The notes: a model not told the origin generated them from the letters alone. A stretch of DNA of 63,418 nucleotides from Xanthobacteraceae bacterium (GCA_028290465.1 JAQGJU010000116.1:1-63418); one strand, 5' to 3'. Shown: positions 10,162-19,730, numbered from the stretch's first letter. Program-made: numbers and translations.

Positions 10162-10190
10162 TCTATAAGACTGGCAAATTAAGGGGTCAA
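10162..10190 (-). promoter_or_regulatory. Sigma70-type promoter for the importer operon
   Basis: On the minus strand, TTGACC (10190-10185) and TATAGA (10167-10162) are separated by exactly 17 bases in an AT-rich island. The rest of the 340-base divergent gap up to glnD (10191-10334) is AT-rich, with no other convincing box that I can see. No transcription data support the call. Confidence 0.5.
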
Positions 10191-10334
10191 GAAGAAGATA
10201 ATTTCTTCATTGGGCGATAAAAAGTAAAATATCTTAATTATCCCAGCTTTTGTGGAGTTGCTTCCTCGCCGGCGGCGATTAGGTGACAGGTCTGTTGCCG
10301 TCCGCTATCCGAATGCATCGTATTGGAAGCCTTC

Positions 10335-13139
10335 ATGCCCAGCGTCGATCATTCACCGCGCGGTTCCACCGAGCTGCTCGATGTGCAAGGCATCGCGAGC
10401 GAACTCGACCAACTGGCCACGCAATACAGCGGCCGGGAACGCGATTTGCGCACCGCCGTCGCCCAGCATCTCAAGGCGGCGCTGCAGGAAGGACGCAAGA
10501 AGGCCGAACAGCTTCTGCTGAAGGACGGCCAGGGCCGGCGTTGCGCCGAGCGGCTGTGCTTCATGCAGGACGAGATCATCCGCGTCCTGTTCGAGTTTGC
10601 CGGCAAGACGCTCTACCCTTCGGAGACCAGGTCCGACACCGAGCACATGGCGATCGTCGCCACCGGCGGCTATGGCCGCGGTCTGCTGGCGCCCGGCTCC
10701 GACATCGATCTGCTGTTTCTACTGCCCTACAAGCAGACCGCGTGGGGCGAGTCGGTCGCCGAGGCGATCCTGTATTGCCTGTGGGACATGGGCCTGAAGG
10801 TCGGCCATGCGACGCGCACGGTCTCCGATTGCATCCGCCAGGCCAAGGCCGACATCACCATCCGGACCGGCATTCTGGAGTCGCGCTTTCTGCTCGGCGA
10901 CCGCAAGCTGTTCGACGAGTTGACGGCGCGCTTCGACAAGGAAGTCGTGCAGGGCAGCGCGGTCGAATTCGTCGCCGCCAAGCTCGCGGAGCGCGAGGAG
11001 CGCCACCGCCGCGTCGGCCAGTCGCGCTATCTGGTCGAGCCCAACGTCAAGGACGGCAAGGGCGGCCAGCGCGATCTGCAAACGCTGTTCTGGATCGCGC
11101 GTTATGTCTACCGGGTCCGCGATCTCGATGAACTCGCCGACCAGGGCGTGTTCGACCGCGACGAGCTGAAGCTGTTCCGCCGCTGCTCGGGCTTCCTGTG
11201 GACCGTGCGCTGCCATTTGCACTTCGTCACCGGACGCGCCGAAGAACGATTGTCGTTCGACCTGCAGCGCGAGATCGCGCTGCGGCTCGGCTATACCGAA
11301 CATCCCGGCATGCAAGATGTCGAGCGGTTCATGAAGCACTACTTCCTGACCGCCAAACATGTCGGCGACCTGACAGCAATTCTGTGCGCCGGACTGGAGG
11401 ATCGGCTGGTGAAGCCGGTGCCGATGCTCGGCCGGATGATGGCCAAGCTGCGCACCCGCGAACGGCGCAAGCTGACCGAGACCGACGATTTCATCATCGA
11501 CAACCACCGCATCACGGTGATCGATCCCCGCGTGTTCAAGCGCGACCCGGTCAATCTGATCCGGATTTTCCGGCTGGCGCAGACGCACAATCTGCTGCTG
11601 CATCCGGATGCGATGCGGGCGGTGACCAAGTCGCTGAAGCTGGTGGACTCGGAAGTCCAGCAGGATGCAACCGCGAACCGGCTGTTCCTCGAAATCCTGA
11701 CCTCGCACGACGCCGAAACGGTGCTGCGGCGGATGAACGAAGCCGGGCTGCTCGGCGCTTTTGTGCCGGCGTTCGGCCGCATCGTGGCGATGATGCAGTT
11801 CAACATGTACCACCACTATACGGTGGACGAGCATCTGCTGCGCTGCATCGGTGTGCTGGCCGAGATCGAGCGCGGCAAGAACCCGGAATTCGCGCTATCC
11901 GGCGAGTTGATGAGTAAATTACAGCCGGCGCAGCGCACGCTGCTGTTCGTCGCGCTGTTCCTGCACGATATCGCCAAGGGCCGCATCGAAGACCATTCGA
12001 TCGCCGGCGCCCGGGTGGCGCGACGCCTGTGCCCGCGCTTCGGCCTGTCCAATGCCGATACCGAAACCGTCGCCTGGCTGATCGAGCAGCATCTGGTGAT
12101 GTCGTCGGTCGCGCAATCGCGCGACCTGTCGGACCGCAAGACGATCGAGGATTTCGCCGCCGTCGTGCAGTCGCTCGACCGCCTGAAGCTGCTGACCATC
12201 CTGACCACCGCCGATATCCGGGCCGTCGGCCCGGGCGTCTGGAACGGCTGGAAGGCGCAGTTGCTGCGCACGCTGTACTACGAGACCGAGCCGGTGCTGA
12301 CCGGCGGCTTCTCGGAGGTCAATCGCGCGCAACGCGTCGCGATGGCGCAGGCCGAGTTCAAGGCGCAGATGGCCGATTGGCCGCCCGCGCAGCTTGACGC
12401 TTATGTGGCGCGACACTATCCGGCCTATTGGCTCAAGGTCGACCTGAAGCACAAGATCGCCCATGCGCGCTTCCTGCGCGACGTCGAGGCGACCGGAACG
12501 GCGCTCGCTACCGCGACCAGCTTCGATCCCGAGCGCGGCGTCACCGAATTGACCGTGCTGGCGCCCGATCATCCGTGGCTGCTGTCGATCATCGCCGGCG
12601 CCTGCGCGGTCACCGGCGCCAACATCGTCGATGCGCAGATCTTCACGACGACAGACGGGCTGGCGCTCGATACCATCTCGGTGTCGCGGGAGTTCGAACA
12701 GGATCAGGACGAGACCCGCCGCGCCGCCCGGATCACCGGTGCCATCGAGAAGGCGCTGGCCGGCGAAATGCAGTTGCCGGAAGTCGTCGCCAAGCGCGCC
12801 GCGACTAAGGGCCGGCTCAAGGCGTTCGTGGTCGAGCCGACCGTGACCATCAACAATCAATGGTCGCACCGCTATACGGTGGTCGAGGTGACCGGGCTCG
12901 ATCGCCCCGGCCTCCTGTATGCGCTGACCGCGACGCTGTCCAAGCTCAACCTGAATATCACGTCCGCGCATGTCGCGACGTTTGGCGAGCGCGTGGTCGA
13001 CGTGTTCTACGTGACCGACCTGATGGGGGCGAAGATCTCGGCCCCGACCCGGCAGGCGGCCGTGAAGCGCGCACTGATGAAGCTGTTCGAGCGCGACGAA
13101 CCGGTTCCGCGGCAGGCCAAGAGCGCCGCCGCTGTTTGA
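10335..13139 (+). CDS. glnD: Bifunctional PII uridylyltransferase/uridylyl-removing enzyme GlnD
   Basis: GlnD senses glutamine and adds UMP to, or removes it from, PII proteins (GlnB/GlnK), controlling nitrogen assimilation. The 934-residue protein has all expected parts: a nucleotidyltransferase motif GGYGRGLLAPGSDIDLLFL near residues 111-129 with both catalytic aspartates, an HD hydrolase domain (LFLHDIAKGR near residue 543), and two C-terminal ACT domains starting near 738 (LAPDHPWLLSIIAG) and 850 (VTGLDRPGLLYALTA). A TTG start 12 bases upstream is possible, but ATG at 10335 has GGAAG five bases ahead. It lies near mutS, as in many Rhizobiales. Very confident. Confidence 0.97.
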   Translation: MPSVDHSPRGSTELLDVQGIASELDQLATQYSGRERDLRTAVAQHLKAALQEGRKKAEQLLLKDGQGRRCAERLCFMQDEIIRVLFEFAGKTLYPSETRSDTEHMAIVATGGYGRGLLAPGSDIDLLFLLPYKQTAWGESVAEAILYCLWDMGLKVGHATRTVSDCIRQAKADITIRTGILESRFLLGDRKLFDELTARFDKEVVQGSAVEFVAAKLAEREERHRRVGQSRYLVEPNVKDGKGGQRDLQTLFWIARYVYRVRDLDELADQGVFDRDELKLFRRCSGFLWTVRCHLHFVTGRAEERLSFDLQREIALRLGYTEHPGMQDVERFMKHYFLTAKHVGDLTAILCAGLEDRLVKPVPMLGRMMAKLRTRERRKLTETDDFIIDNHRITVIDPRVFKRDPVNLIRIFRLAQTHNLLLHPDAMRAVTKSLKLVDSEVQQDATANRLFLEILTSHDAETVLRRMNEAGLLGAFVPAFGRIVAMMQFNMYHHYTVDEHLLRCIGVLAEIERGKNPEFALSGELMSKLQPAQRTLLFVALFLHDIAKGRIEDHSIAGARVARRLCPRFGLSNADTETVAWLIEQHLVMSSVAQSRDLSDRKTIEDFAAVVQSLDRLKLLTILTTADIRAVGPGVWNGWKAQLLRTLYYETEPVLTGGFSEVNRAQRVAMAQAEFKAQMADWPPAQLDAYVARHYPAYWLKVDLKHKIAHARFLRDVEATGTALATATSFDPERGVTELTVLAPDHPWLLSIIAGACAVTGANIVDAQIFTTTDGLALDTISVSREFEQDQDETRRAARITGAIEKALAGEMQLPEVVAKRAATKGRLKAFVVEPTVTINNQWSHRYTVVEVTGLDRPGLLYALTATLSKLNLNITSAHVATFGERVVDVFYVTDLMGAKISAPTRQAAVKRALMKLFERDEPVPRQAKSAAAV

Positions 13140-13140
13140 T

Positions 13141-13175
13141 CATCGCCGGGCCGCGAACGACGCCACCCGGCGATG
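13141..13175 (+). terminator. Hairpin after glnD, possible terminator
   Basis: CATCGCCGGG (13141-13150) pairs with CCCGGCGATG (13166-13175), one base after the glnD stop codon region. There is no T-run, so it may instead be a half copy of the family D repeat (compare CGCCGGG/CCCGGCGATGAC at 36.37 kb). Confidence 0.45.
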
Positions 13176-13196
13176 ACTCTAGAAGATGATTCCGCG

Positions 13197-13451
13197 TCAG
13201 GACTTTTTCTTGCCGCCCTTCGCCTTGGCCATCTTCTTCTTGCCGGACTTTTTGCCGACCTTCTTGGCCGGCTCGGCGGCGGCCGGCTTGGTGAGCGACT
13301 GCCCAGGCACCAGGATCTGGCTAATCCAGGCGCCCATGAACTTCTTGCTGTTGGCATTCGGATCCGCCGGCGCGGCGGGAGCCGCCGAAGCCAGACCCGG
13401 CAGGCAGACCGCCAACGTGGCGGCGGCAATCAGAAGAGCACTCTTGCGCAT
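13197..13451 (-). CDS. Small exported lysine-rich protein
   Basis: This 84-residue protein has a clear signal peptide (MRKSALLIAAATLAVCLPGL, cleavage near ASA-AP). A short middle part, SKKFMGAWISQILVPGQSLT, is followed by a tail of about 25 residues dominated by lysine, alanine and glycine (KKVGKKSGKKKMAKAKGGKK). It is convergent with glnD and divergent from the PBP1A gene. The mature protein would be strongly cationic in the periplasm and could bind DNA, lipopolysaccharide or peptidoglycan, but that is a guess. I do not recognise the family. Confidence 0.7.
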   Translation of the reverse strand: MRKSALLIAAATLAVCLPGLASAAPAAPADPNANSKKFMGAWISQILVPGQSLTKPAAAEPAKKVGKKSGKKKMAKAKGGKKKS

Positions 13452-13713
13452 AGATTTCCCTCGGACGTTGCAAAGGGCGGTTGATCCGCGCCTTTGGTGA
13501 ATCGGTGCATCCGCCCCCCGCGGGAACTATGACGAGACTTCGGTTCCCCGCCCATGCGACCCGTTCGCCCAACCCGTAGACGCAACGGCCGGCAGACTTA
13601 ACCGCCCCTTAAATCGCGCCCGGTAGCGTCGCCCGGCGGCTTGGAGCATCCGGCCGCGCGAATTCGGTTGGGGCGACCGAGCGGACCCAAAGCACGGGAC
13701 CACGGGACGGGAC

Positions 13714-15870
13714 ATGGCTGGACGGCGAAAGTCGAAAGCGCGCCGCGAGCCAGTGTTCGACATCACGTCGGCGATCCCGGATCTGCGTGCACGTCCGCAG
13801 GACCGGCCGGCGCCGGACTCCCGCACGCGGGCGCGCGGCACCGCAAAACGTGCCCGTGCCGCGCGCGACGATGACGACGGTGACAGCGCACCGGCTCCGC
13901 GCAAGAAAAAATCGAGCAGCGGTAAAAACAGCGGCGGCCGCAAGGCCGGCACGCGTCTCGGCCGTCTGGTCTATTGGGCGCTGGTGCTGGCGCTGTGGGC
14001 CGCCATCGCGATGATCGGCGCGGTGATCTGGGTGGGTGTCCATCTGCCGCCCATTCAATCGCTGGAAATACCGAAGCGTCCGCCGTCGATCCAGATCGTC
14101 GGCATCGACGGCCAGATGCTGGCGACGCGCGGCGACATGGGCGGCGCCGCGATTCCGCTCAAGGAACTGCCGGCGCATCTGCCAAAGGCCTTCATTGCCA
14201 TCGAGGATCGGCGCTTCCGCTCGCATTACGGCATTGATCCGCTCGGCATCCTGCGCGCGGTGACGGCCAATATCGCGCGGCGCGGCGTCTCGCAAGGCGG
14301 CTCGACGCTGACCCAGCAACTCGCCAAGAACCTGTTCCTGACGCAGGACCGCACGCTCAAGCGCAAGCTCCAAGAGGCCATGCTGGCCCTGTGGATCGAG
14401 CACAAGTTCAGCAAAGACCAGATCCTCGAAATGTATCTCAACCGGGTCTATTTCGGGTCCGGCGCGTATGGGGTCGAGGCCGCGGCGCAGCGCTATTTCG
14501 GCAAGCCGGCCAAGAACCTGACGCTGGCCGAAAGCGCGATGCTGGCGGGTCTGGTGAAATCGCCGTCGCGGCTCGCGCCGAACCGCAACCCGGTCGGTGC
14601 CGAGCAGCGCGCCCAGCTCGTGGTCGCCGCGATGGCCGAACAGAAGCTGGTGCCGGACGCGCAGGCCAAGGCCGCGCTCATCCAGCCCGCGAAGGTCGTC
14701 AAGGCCGCGGGCGCCGGTTCGGTCGGCTACGTCGCCGACTGGATCATGGACGTGCTCAACGATCTGGTCGGCCATGTCGACCAGGACCTGGTTGTCACCA
14801 CGTCGATCGATCCGACACTGCAGGCCGCCGCCGAGAAGGCGTTGATCGAGGAACTCGATTCGAAAGGCAGCAAGTTCGCCGTCGGCCAGGGCGCGATGAT
14901 CGCGATGACGCCGGCCGGCGCGGTGCGGGCCATGGTGGGCGGGCGCAATTACGCCGACAGCCAGTTCAACCGCGCGGTCACGGCCAAGCGTCAGCCCGGC
15001 TCGGCGTTTAAGCCGTTCGTCTATCTGACCGCGCTGGAGCGCGGGCTGACACCGGACAGCCGGCGCGAAGACAAGCCGATCGACGTCAAAGGCTGGAAAC
15101 CGGAAAACTACGGCAAGGAATATTACGGCCCGATCAGCCTGACCCAGGCGCTGGCGCTGTCGCTCAACACCGTCGCCGTGCGCCTGACCATGGAGTTCGG
15201 CCCCACCGCCGTCGCCCGCACTGCCTATCGGCTCGGCATCGCGTCTAAACTCGAAGCCAACGCGTCGCTCGGGCTCGGCACCTCCGAAGTCTCGGTCATC
15301 GAACTGGTGTCGGCCTATGCGGCGTTTGCCAACGGCGGCCTCGCGGCCGAACCGCACGTCGTCGAGCGCATTCGCGGCGCCGATGGCAAGACGCTGTATG
15401 CGCGCGCGCCGCAGAACCTCGGCCGCATCATCGAGCCGCGTTACGTGTCGATGATGAACCAGATGATGACCGAGACGCTGCTGACCGGCACCGCCCAGAA
15501 GGCGCAACTGCCGGGCTGGCAGGCCGCCGGCAAGACCGGCACCAGCCAGGATTTCCGCGACGCCTGGTTCGTCGGCTACACGTCGGCGCTCGTTACCGGC
15601 GTCTGGCTCGGCAATGATGACAACTCGCCAACGCATAAGACCACCGGCGGCGGGCTGCCGGTCGAGATCTGGAGCCGGTTCATGAAGACCGCGCATCGCG
15701 GCGTGCCGGTCGTCGGCTTGCCGGGCTCGATCGGCGGGCCGGTCGCCGGAGCGCGGACGTTCGACGATGTGATGGCGCCGCCGCAGCCGGTTGCGAACAA
15801 CTCGCGCGCCCAATCGCAGAAGCCCAGCGGGCTGGACAACTGGCTGCTGGAAAAATTGTTCGGACGTTAA
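13714..15870 (+). CDS. Penicillin-binding protein 1A, bifunctional glycosyltransferase/transpeptidase
   Basis: This class A PBP polymerises and cross-links peptidoglycan at the inner membrane. The 718 residues start with about 80 basic, disordered cytoplasmic residues and one membrane anchor (about 85-108). The GT51 domain follows, with catalytic Glu164 in FIAIEDRRFRSHYG and the GGSTLTQQLAKNLFL motif. The transpeptidase domain has the nucleophile Ser430 in GSAFKPF, an SLN motif (SLNTVAV) and KTGT near residue 607. No OB insert of the long PBP1A type is obvious. It stops four bases before the convergent MFS gene. Catalytic completeness is seen in the sequence; the exact paralogue is not assigned. 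Confidence 0.95.
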   Translation: MAGRRKSKARREPVFDITSAIPDLRARPQDRPAPDSRTRARGTAKRARAARDDDDGDSAPAPRKKKSSSGKNSGGRKAGTRLGRLVYWALVLALWAAIAMIGAVIWVGVHLPPIQSLEIPKRPPSIQIVGIDGQMLATRGDMGGAAIPLKELPAHLPKAFIAIEDRRFRSHYGIDPLGILRAVTANIARRGVSQGGSTLTQQLAKNLFLTQDRTLKRKLQEAMLALWIEHKFSKDQILEMYLNRVYFGSGAYGVEAAAQRYFGKPAKNLTLAESAMLAGLVKSPSRLAPNRNPVGAEQRAQLVVAAMAEQKLVPDAQAKAALIQPAKVVKAAGAGSVGYVADWIMDVLNDLVGHVDQDLVVTTSIDPTLQAAAEKALIEELDSKGSKFAVGQGAMIAMTPAGAVRAMVGGRNYADSQFNRAVTAKRQPGSAFKPFVYLTALERGLTPDSRREDKPIDVKGWKPENYGKEYYGPISLTQALALSLNTVAVRLTMEFGPTAVARTAYRLGIASKLEANASLGLGTSEVSVIELVSAYAAFANGGLAAEPHVVERIRGADGKTLYARAPQNLGRIIEPRYVSMMNQMMTETLLTGTAQKAQLPGWQAAGKTGTSQDFRDAWFVGYTSALVTGVWLGNDDNSPTHKTTGGGLPVEIWSRFMKTAHRGVPVVGLPGSIGGPVAGARTFDDVMAPPQPVANNSRAQSQKPSGLDNWLLEKLFGR

Positions 15871-15873
15871 CTC

Positions 15874-17061
15874 TTAAGTCGTCCGCACCCGCCGCGACAT
15901 CACCCATAGCGTCAACGTTAGCAGGCCCAGCACCGCGATGGTCGCGGCCATCGGCCAGGCGCTGCTGCCGAGGCTGAAGCCGATAGCGGCGCCGACCGCT
16001 GCGGCAAACGTCTGCTGGATGAATCCGATCAGCGACGATGCGGCGCCGGCCCGGTCTGGAAACGGATTGAGCGCGCCCGCGACGGCCTGCGGCATCAGCA
16101 GCCCAAGGCCACAGGTATTGACCGCCATCGGCACCACCAGCGCGGCCGGATGGCTTAGGCCAATGGCGAGATTAAACGTCATCGCAACGCCGCTGAATGC
16201 CATTGCGGTGGCGCCAACGCCCATTGTGCGGTCAAGTCCGAGACGCGGCAGCAACCGCGTCGCCAACAGCGTCCCGCTGGCATACCCCCCGCCGGTGACC
16301 GCGAACGCGATGCCGAACCGCATCGGGTTCAAACCATAAATGTCCTGCAACACGAAGGACGCCGCCGAGATCCAGGCGAAAACGCCCGCAAAGCTGAGCA
16401 TCACCAGACCGAGATTGGCCGTGAAGGCGCGATGTCTGAGCAACATACCGAAAGTGCGCAGCGATCCACGGACCGACACCGGCTCCGGCGCGCGAAGGGC
16501 GAGCGTTTCCGGCAACAGCAGCCAGATCATGCCGAAGGCAAACAAGCCGCAGCCGGTCAGCGTGAAGAAGCTCGACTGCCAACCAAACGCGGTTTCCAAC
16601 ACGCCTCCGATTAACGGGGCCGACACCGGCGCAATGCCCATGATGGCGCTCATCAGCGACAGTTCGCGGCCGGCGCGCACGCCGGAATACAGGTCGCGCA
16701 CCACCGCGCGCGCCAGCACGATCGCGCCCGCGCCGCCGCAGGCCTGCACGAAGCGCGCCGCGATCAGCAGTTCGATGGACGGCGCCAGCGCGCAGGCGAG
16801 ACTCGCCAGGACAAACAGCGCCAAGGCCCAGAGCAGGACCGGCTTGCGGCCATGGCGGTCGGACAGCGGCCCATACACGATCTGTCCGATCGCGAAGGCG
16901 AACAGATAGATCGAAAGGGTGAGTTGGACCTCGGCCGTCGATGCGCCGAACACGCGCGTGATCGCCGGCAGCGACGGCAGATACATGTCGGTGGACAGCG
17001 GGCCGAGCGCGGTCAGCGTCGCCAACAGGATCGTCAGGGCAAGCGTGTCGGGACGCAACAT
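15874..17061 (-). CDS. Bcr/CflA-type multidrug efflux MFS transporter
   Basis: This 395-residue protein has 12 predicted transmembrane helices of the DHA1 major-facilitator type. The loop 2-3 motif GPLSDRHGRKPVLL is clear. The sequences LSTDMYLPSLPAI in TM1 and QACGGAGAIVLARAVVRDLY after TM4 are hallmarks of the Bcr/CflA group, which exports bicyclomycin, chloramphenicol or sulfonamides in other bacteria. The gene converges on PBP1A with a three-base gap and stands apart from the next gene by about 90 bases. Drug specificity is not predictable here. Confidence 0.9.
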   Translation of the reverse strand: MLRPDTLALTILLATLTALGPLSTDMYLPSLPAITRVFGASTAEVQLTLSIYLFAFAIGQIVYGPLSDRHGRKPVLLWALALFVLASLACALAPSIELLIAARFVQACGGAGAIVLARAVVRDLYSGVRAGRELSLMSAIMGIAPVSAPLIGGVLETAFGWQSSFFTLTGCGLFAFGMIWLLLPETLALRAPEPVSVRGSLRTFGMLLRHRAFTANLGLVMLSFAGVFAWISAASFVLQDIYGLNPMRFGIAFAVTGGGYASGTLLATRLLPRLGLDRTMGVGATAMAFSGVAMTFNLAIGLSHPAALVVPMAVNTCGLGLLMPQAVAGALNPFPDRAGAASSLIGFIQQTFAAAVGAAIGFSLGSSAWPMAATIAVLGLLTLTLWVMSRRVRTT

Positions 17062-17152
17062 GCGGAACGTTCAAAGGCTCGGAAACGATCCGCCAGCACC
17101 CAATCGTGGTGGCCGAAGCGATCGGCGCAGGCCCTAAGCCGATCGATCGGGC

Positions 17153-18004
17153 TTAATAGCCGGTGCCGGCGCGCCGGTCACGGCGTTCGGTCGGCGGCAG
17201 CGCCGATTTGGTCGGCAGGCCGTAGCGATGGAGATCCGTGCCGTGGACGTCGAGCCACACCTTCGCCCGTTCCACATTCGGACAGAGCTTGTCGACCAGC
17301 CGCCAGAACCGCGTCGAGTGGTTCATTTCGACCAGATGCGCCACTTCGTGCGCGGCCAGATATTCCAGCACGAAGGTCGGCGCCAGGATCAGCCGCCAGG
17401 AATACGACAATACGCCGGTGGTCGAGCACGACCCCCAACGGCTGGACTGGTCACGCACCGAAACCCGCTTGATGGTGACGCCGAGCTTTTCGGCGTAGCG
17501 CTGGCTGGCCGCTTCCAGCGTCCGATGTGCTTCCTTCTTCAGAAAGTCGGCGACGCGGCGGTCGATATGCGGCGCCTCGCCGGCAACGCAGAGCAGACGC
17601 TCGCCGTAAGCATCGGTTTCCGTCCACACGGTTCCGCGCGTACCACGACGATGCACAATGCGATGCGGCAGACCGCGCAGCGGAACTTTGCCGCCGGACG
17701 CGAACGGCGCGGCCTCGGGCAAACGACCGAGACGCGCGGCGATCCAACCGCCATGCTGCTGCGCGAACTCGTGCGCTTCCTTCAAACTGCCGCGCGGCGG
17801 CATCGTCAGCACCACTTCACGCGTCGCCGCATGGATGCGCAGCGTGTAACGGCGCGCTTGGCGATGACGCCGCACGCGCACGAGATAGATCGCTTTGTCG
17901 AACACGACCTGCACCGCTTGCGGCTCGGTCGGACGGCGATAAAGCAGTGCACGCAATGACATGGAACTGATCACCCGCTGAAGCCCCCGCCCGAATAGTG
18001 CCAT
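17153..18004 (-). CDS. YgjP/DUF45-family zinc metallopeptidase
   Basis: The protein (283 residues) matches the YgjP-like family (DUF45), whose members are predicted zinc peptidases. The metal site HEVAHLVEMNHSTRFW (HExxH plus a downstream histidine) is present, as is the preceding DQSSRWGSCSTTG segment typical of the family. The N-terminal third is basic, with no signal peptide, so the enzyme should be cytoplasmic. In some bacteria this family is found with restriction-modification genes, but nothing of that kind is nearby. The substrate is unknown. Confidence 0.9.
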   Translation of the reverse strand: MALFGRGLQRVISSMSLRALLYRRPTEPQAVQVVFDKAIYLVRVRRHRQARRYTLRIHAATREVVLTMPPRGSLKEAHEFAQQHGGWIAARLGRLPEAAPFASGGKVPLRGLPHRIVHRRGTRGTVWTETDAYGERLLCVAGEAPHIDRRVADFLKKEAHRTLEAASQRYAEKLGVTIKRVSVRDQSSRWGSCSTTGVLSYSWRLILAPTFVLEYLAAHEVAHLVEMNHSTRFWRLVDKLCPNVERAKVWLDVHGTDLHRYGLPTKSALPPTERRDRRAGTGY

Positions 18005-18332
18005 ATCCGATGCCCTGCGCAGCCCCCCTTAAGACGAATTCCGCGCTGCACTAGGGGAAGGGCCGGCGGGCCAGTTCCAATACGAGCCCTTGGGTCTTAA
18101 AACAGTGAATTCATATTCAAAACATGCGTTGCAACCCGCCAGCCAGGACGGCCGCAAGGTCAGCTCATTTACGATTGTGGCACGCGTCCGAAACGGGCGC
18201 CGGGCCAAGCCCTTAGCCTCGATTCGAAAAACAGCGACGCTGTCCGAAATCAAAAAACCCAACTGGCACAAGGCTTAATGAGCACAGAGGTACTATAATG
18301 CACCTCTATTTCGGCGCCCTGCAGGGGCCCGA
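18005..18332. other. Non-coding gap with an inverted repeat around TATAAT
   Basis: I see no convincing gene in these 328 bases; short open frames on both strands lack good starts. One inverted repeat stands out, AGAGGT-N10-ACCTCT (about 18286-18307), with TATAAT in its loop. The gap contains the promoter side of the YgjP gene and the end of phaZ. No function is assigned. Confidence 0.4.
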
Positions 18333-19730
18333 TTACGGCGCCTTCGCGTGACCGTTTGCCTTCTTCTCATCATCGCTCGGGGTAACGGTTTCTGCCGGTG
18401 TGCTGAAACCATTGCGCCACGTTTTATTCAGCACGCGATTGTTCGACAGCATGAAGTCGGCGATGCGCGGCTGAATCTCGGCGCGGAATCGAGAACCGTT
18501 GAACACGCCGTAGTGTCCGACGCCGGGCTGCAGGTAATGCGCGCGACGTTCATCCGGAATGTTGACGCAAAGCCGATGCGCCGCCGCGGTCTGACCGACG
18601 CCCGAAATGTCGTCGTGCTCGCCTTCGACCGTCAGCAACGCGGTGCGGCGGATGCTCGAAGGATCGACCTTGCGGCCGCGATGCATCATCTCGCCCTTCG
18701 GCAGCGCCTGGCGCACGAACACCGTATCGACGGTTTGCAGGTAGTACTCGGCCGCCAGATCCATCACGGCGAGATATTCGTCGTAGAATTCGCGGTGTTT
18801 CTGCGCGGAATCGCCGTCGCCCTTCACCAGATGGGTGAACAGGTTCTTGTGCGCCTCGATATGGCGCTCCAGGTTCATGCTGACGAAGCCGTGCAACTGC
18901 AGGAAACCCGGATAGACGTCGCGCATCACGCCCGGATGCGGAAACGGCACCTTGGTGACGACATGCGAGCGGAACCATTCGGTGCCGCGCTCCTGTGCCA
19001 GCCGGTTGACGGCGGTTGGATGCTGCGTGGTATCGATCGGGCCGCCCATCAGGGTCATCGAATTCGGCGCGTAAGGATCGTCCTCGGCTTCCATCCGGGC
19101 GACGGCGGCCAATACCGGCACCGCCGGCTGACAGACGGCGATCACATGGGTTTCGCCGCCGAGGAAGTGCAGCATCGAGATCACGTAGTCGATGTAGTCG
19201 TCGAGATCGAACGGGCCGGCCGCGGTCGGCACCATGCGGGCGTCTTCCCAATCGGTGATGAAGACGTCGTGGTTCGGCAAAAAGGCTTCGACGGTGCCGC
19301 GCAGCAGCGTCGCATAGTGACCGGACATCGGCGCCACGATCAGCACGCGCGGCTGCGGACGGCGCGGCACGCGTTCGAACGCCCGCTCGAAATGCAACAG
19401 CCGGCAGAACGGCCGCTCCCACACCGTCGTGATGTGCACCGGCACCTTCTCGCCACCGACCGTGGTGGTGGTGATCCCCCATTCGGGCTTGGCGTAGCGG
19501 CGCGTGGCGCGCTCGAACACCTCGGAAGCCGCCGCGATGGATTTGCCGAACGTGGTGTGAGCGAATGGATTGGCCGGATTGCGGTAGAACAGCCGCGTCG
19601 CATCGGCGAGCGCGCGCACCGGATTGAGTGCCGCGTGACTCATCTCGTAGTACCAGTACAACGGCGTCGCCAGGAGCGGGCCGCCTTCACCGGGCAGCGC
19701 GGGAGCGCTGCCGAATTCGCCGATCGGCAT
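18333..19730 (-). CDS. phaZ: Intracellular polyhydroxyalkanoate depolymerase PhaZ
   Basis: PhaZ mobilises stored PHA granules in the cytoplasm. The 465-residue alpha/beta-hydrolase has the PhaZ-specific nucleophile box VCQPA with Cys200 in place of serine, as in the Ralstonia-type intracellular depolymerases. The later acid segment GEHDDI and the histidine segment GVGHYGVF complete the triad. No signal peptide is seen. The first 25 residues (MPIGEFGSAP onward) are not typical; homologues usually begin near LYWYYEM, so a later start is possible. The gene is followed by the YgjP gene in the same direction after a 328-base gap. The call is strong. Confidence 0.93.
   Translation of the reverse strand: MPIGEFGSAPALPGEGGPLLATPLYWYYEMSHAALNPVRALADATRLFYRNPANPFAHTTFGKSIAAASEVFERATRRYAKPEWGITTTTVGGEKVPVHITTVWERPFCRLLHFERAFERVPRRPQPRVLIVAPMSGHYATLLRGTVEAFLPNHDVFITDWEDARMVPTAAGPFDLDDYIDYVISMLHFLGGETHVIAVCQPAVPVLAAVARMEAEDDPYAPNSMTLMGGPIDTTQHPTAVNRLAQERGTEWFRSHVVTKVPFPHPGVMRDVYPGFLQLHGFVSMNLERHIEAHKNLFTHLVKGDGDSAQKHREFYDEYLAVMDLAAEYYLQTVDTVFVRQALPKGEMMHRGRKVDPSSIRRTALLTVEGEHDDISGVGQTAAAHRLCVNIPDERRAHYLQPGVGHYGVFNGSRFRAEIQPRIADFMLSNNRVLNKTWRNGFSTPAETVTPSDDEKKANGHAKAP

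Noticed and set aside
13609-15813. 734-codon open frame antisense to the PBP1A gene
   Set aside because: Arginine/histidine/glycine-rich composition with no domain; it mirrors the high-GC third-codon pattern of the true gene on the other strand.
18090-18278. 62-codon plus-strand frame in the phaZ-YgjP gap
   Set aside because: Weak start and no family resemblance; left as non-coding.
18261-18280. Possible sigma54 promoter (TGGCAC box)
   Set aside because: The downstream box reads TTAAT instead of TTGC, so the conserved GC at -12 is missing.
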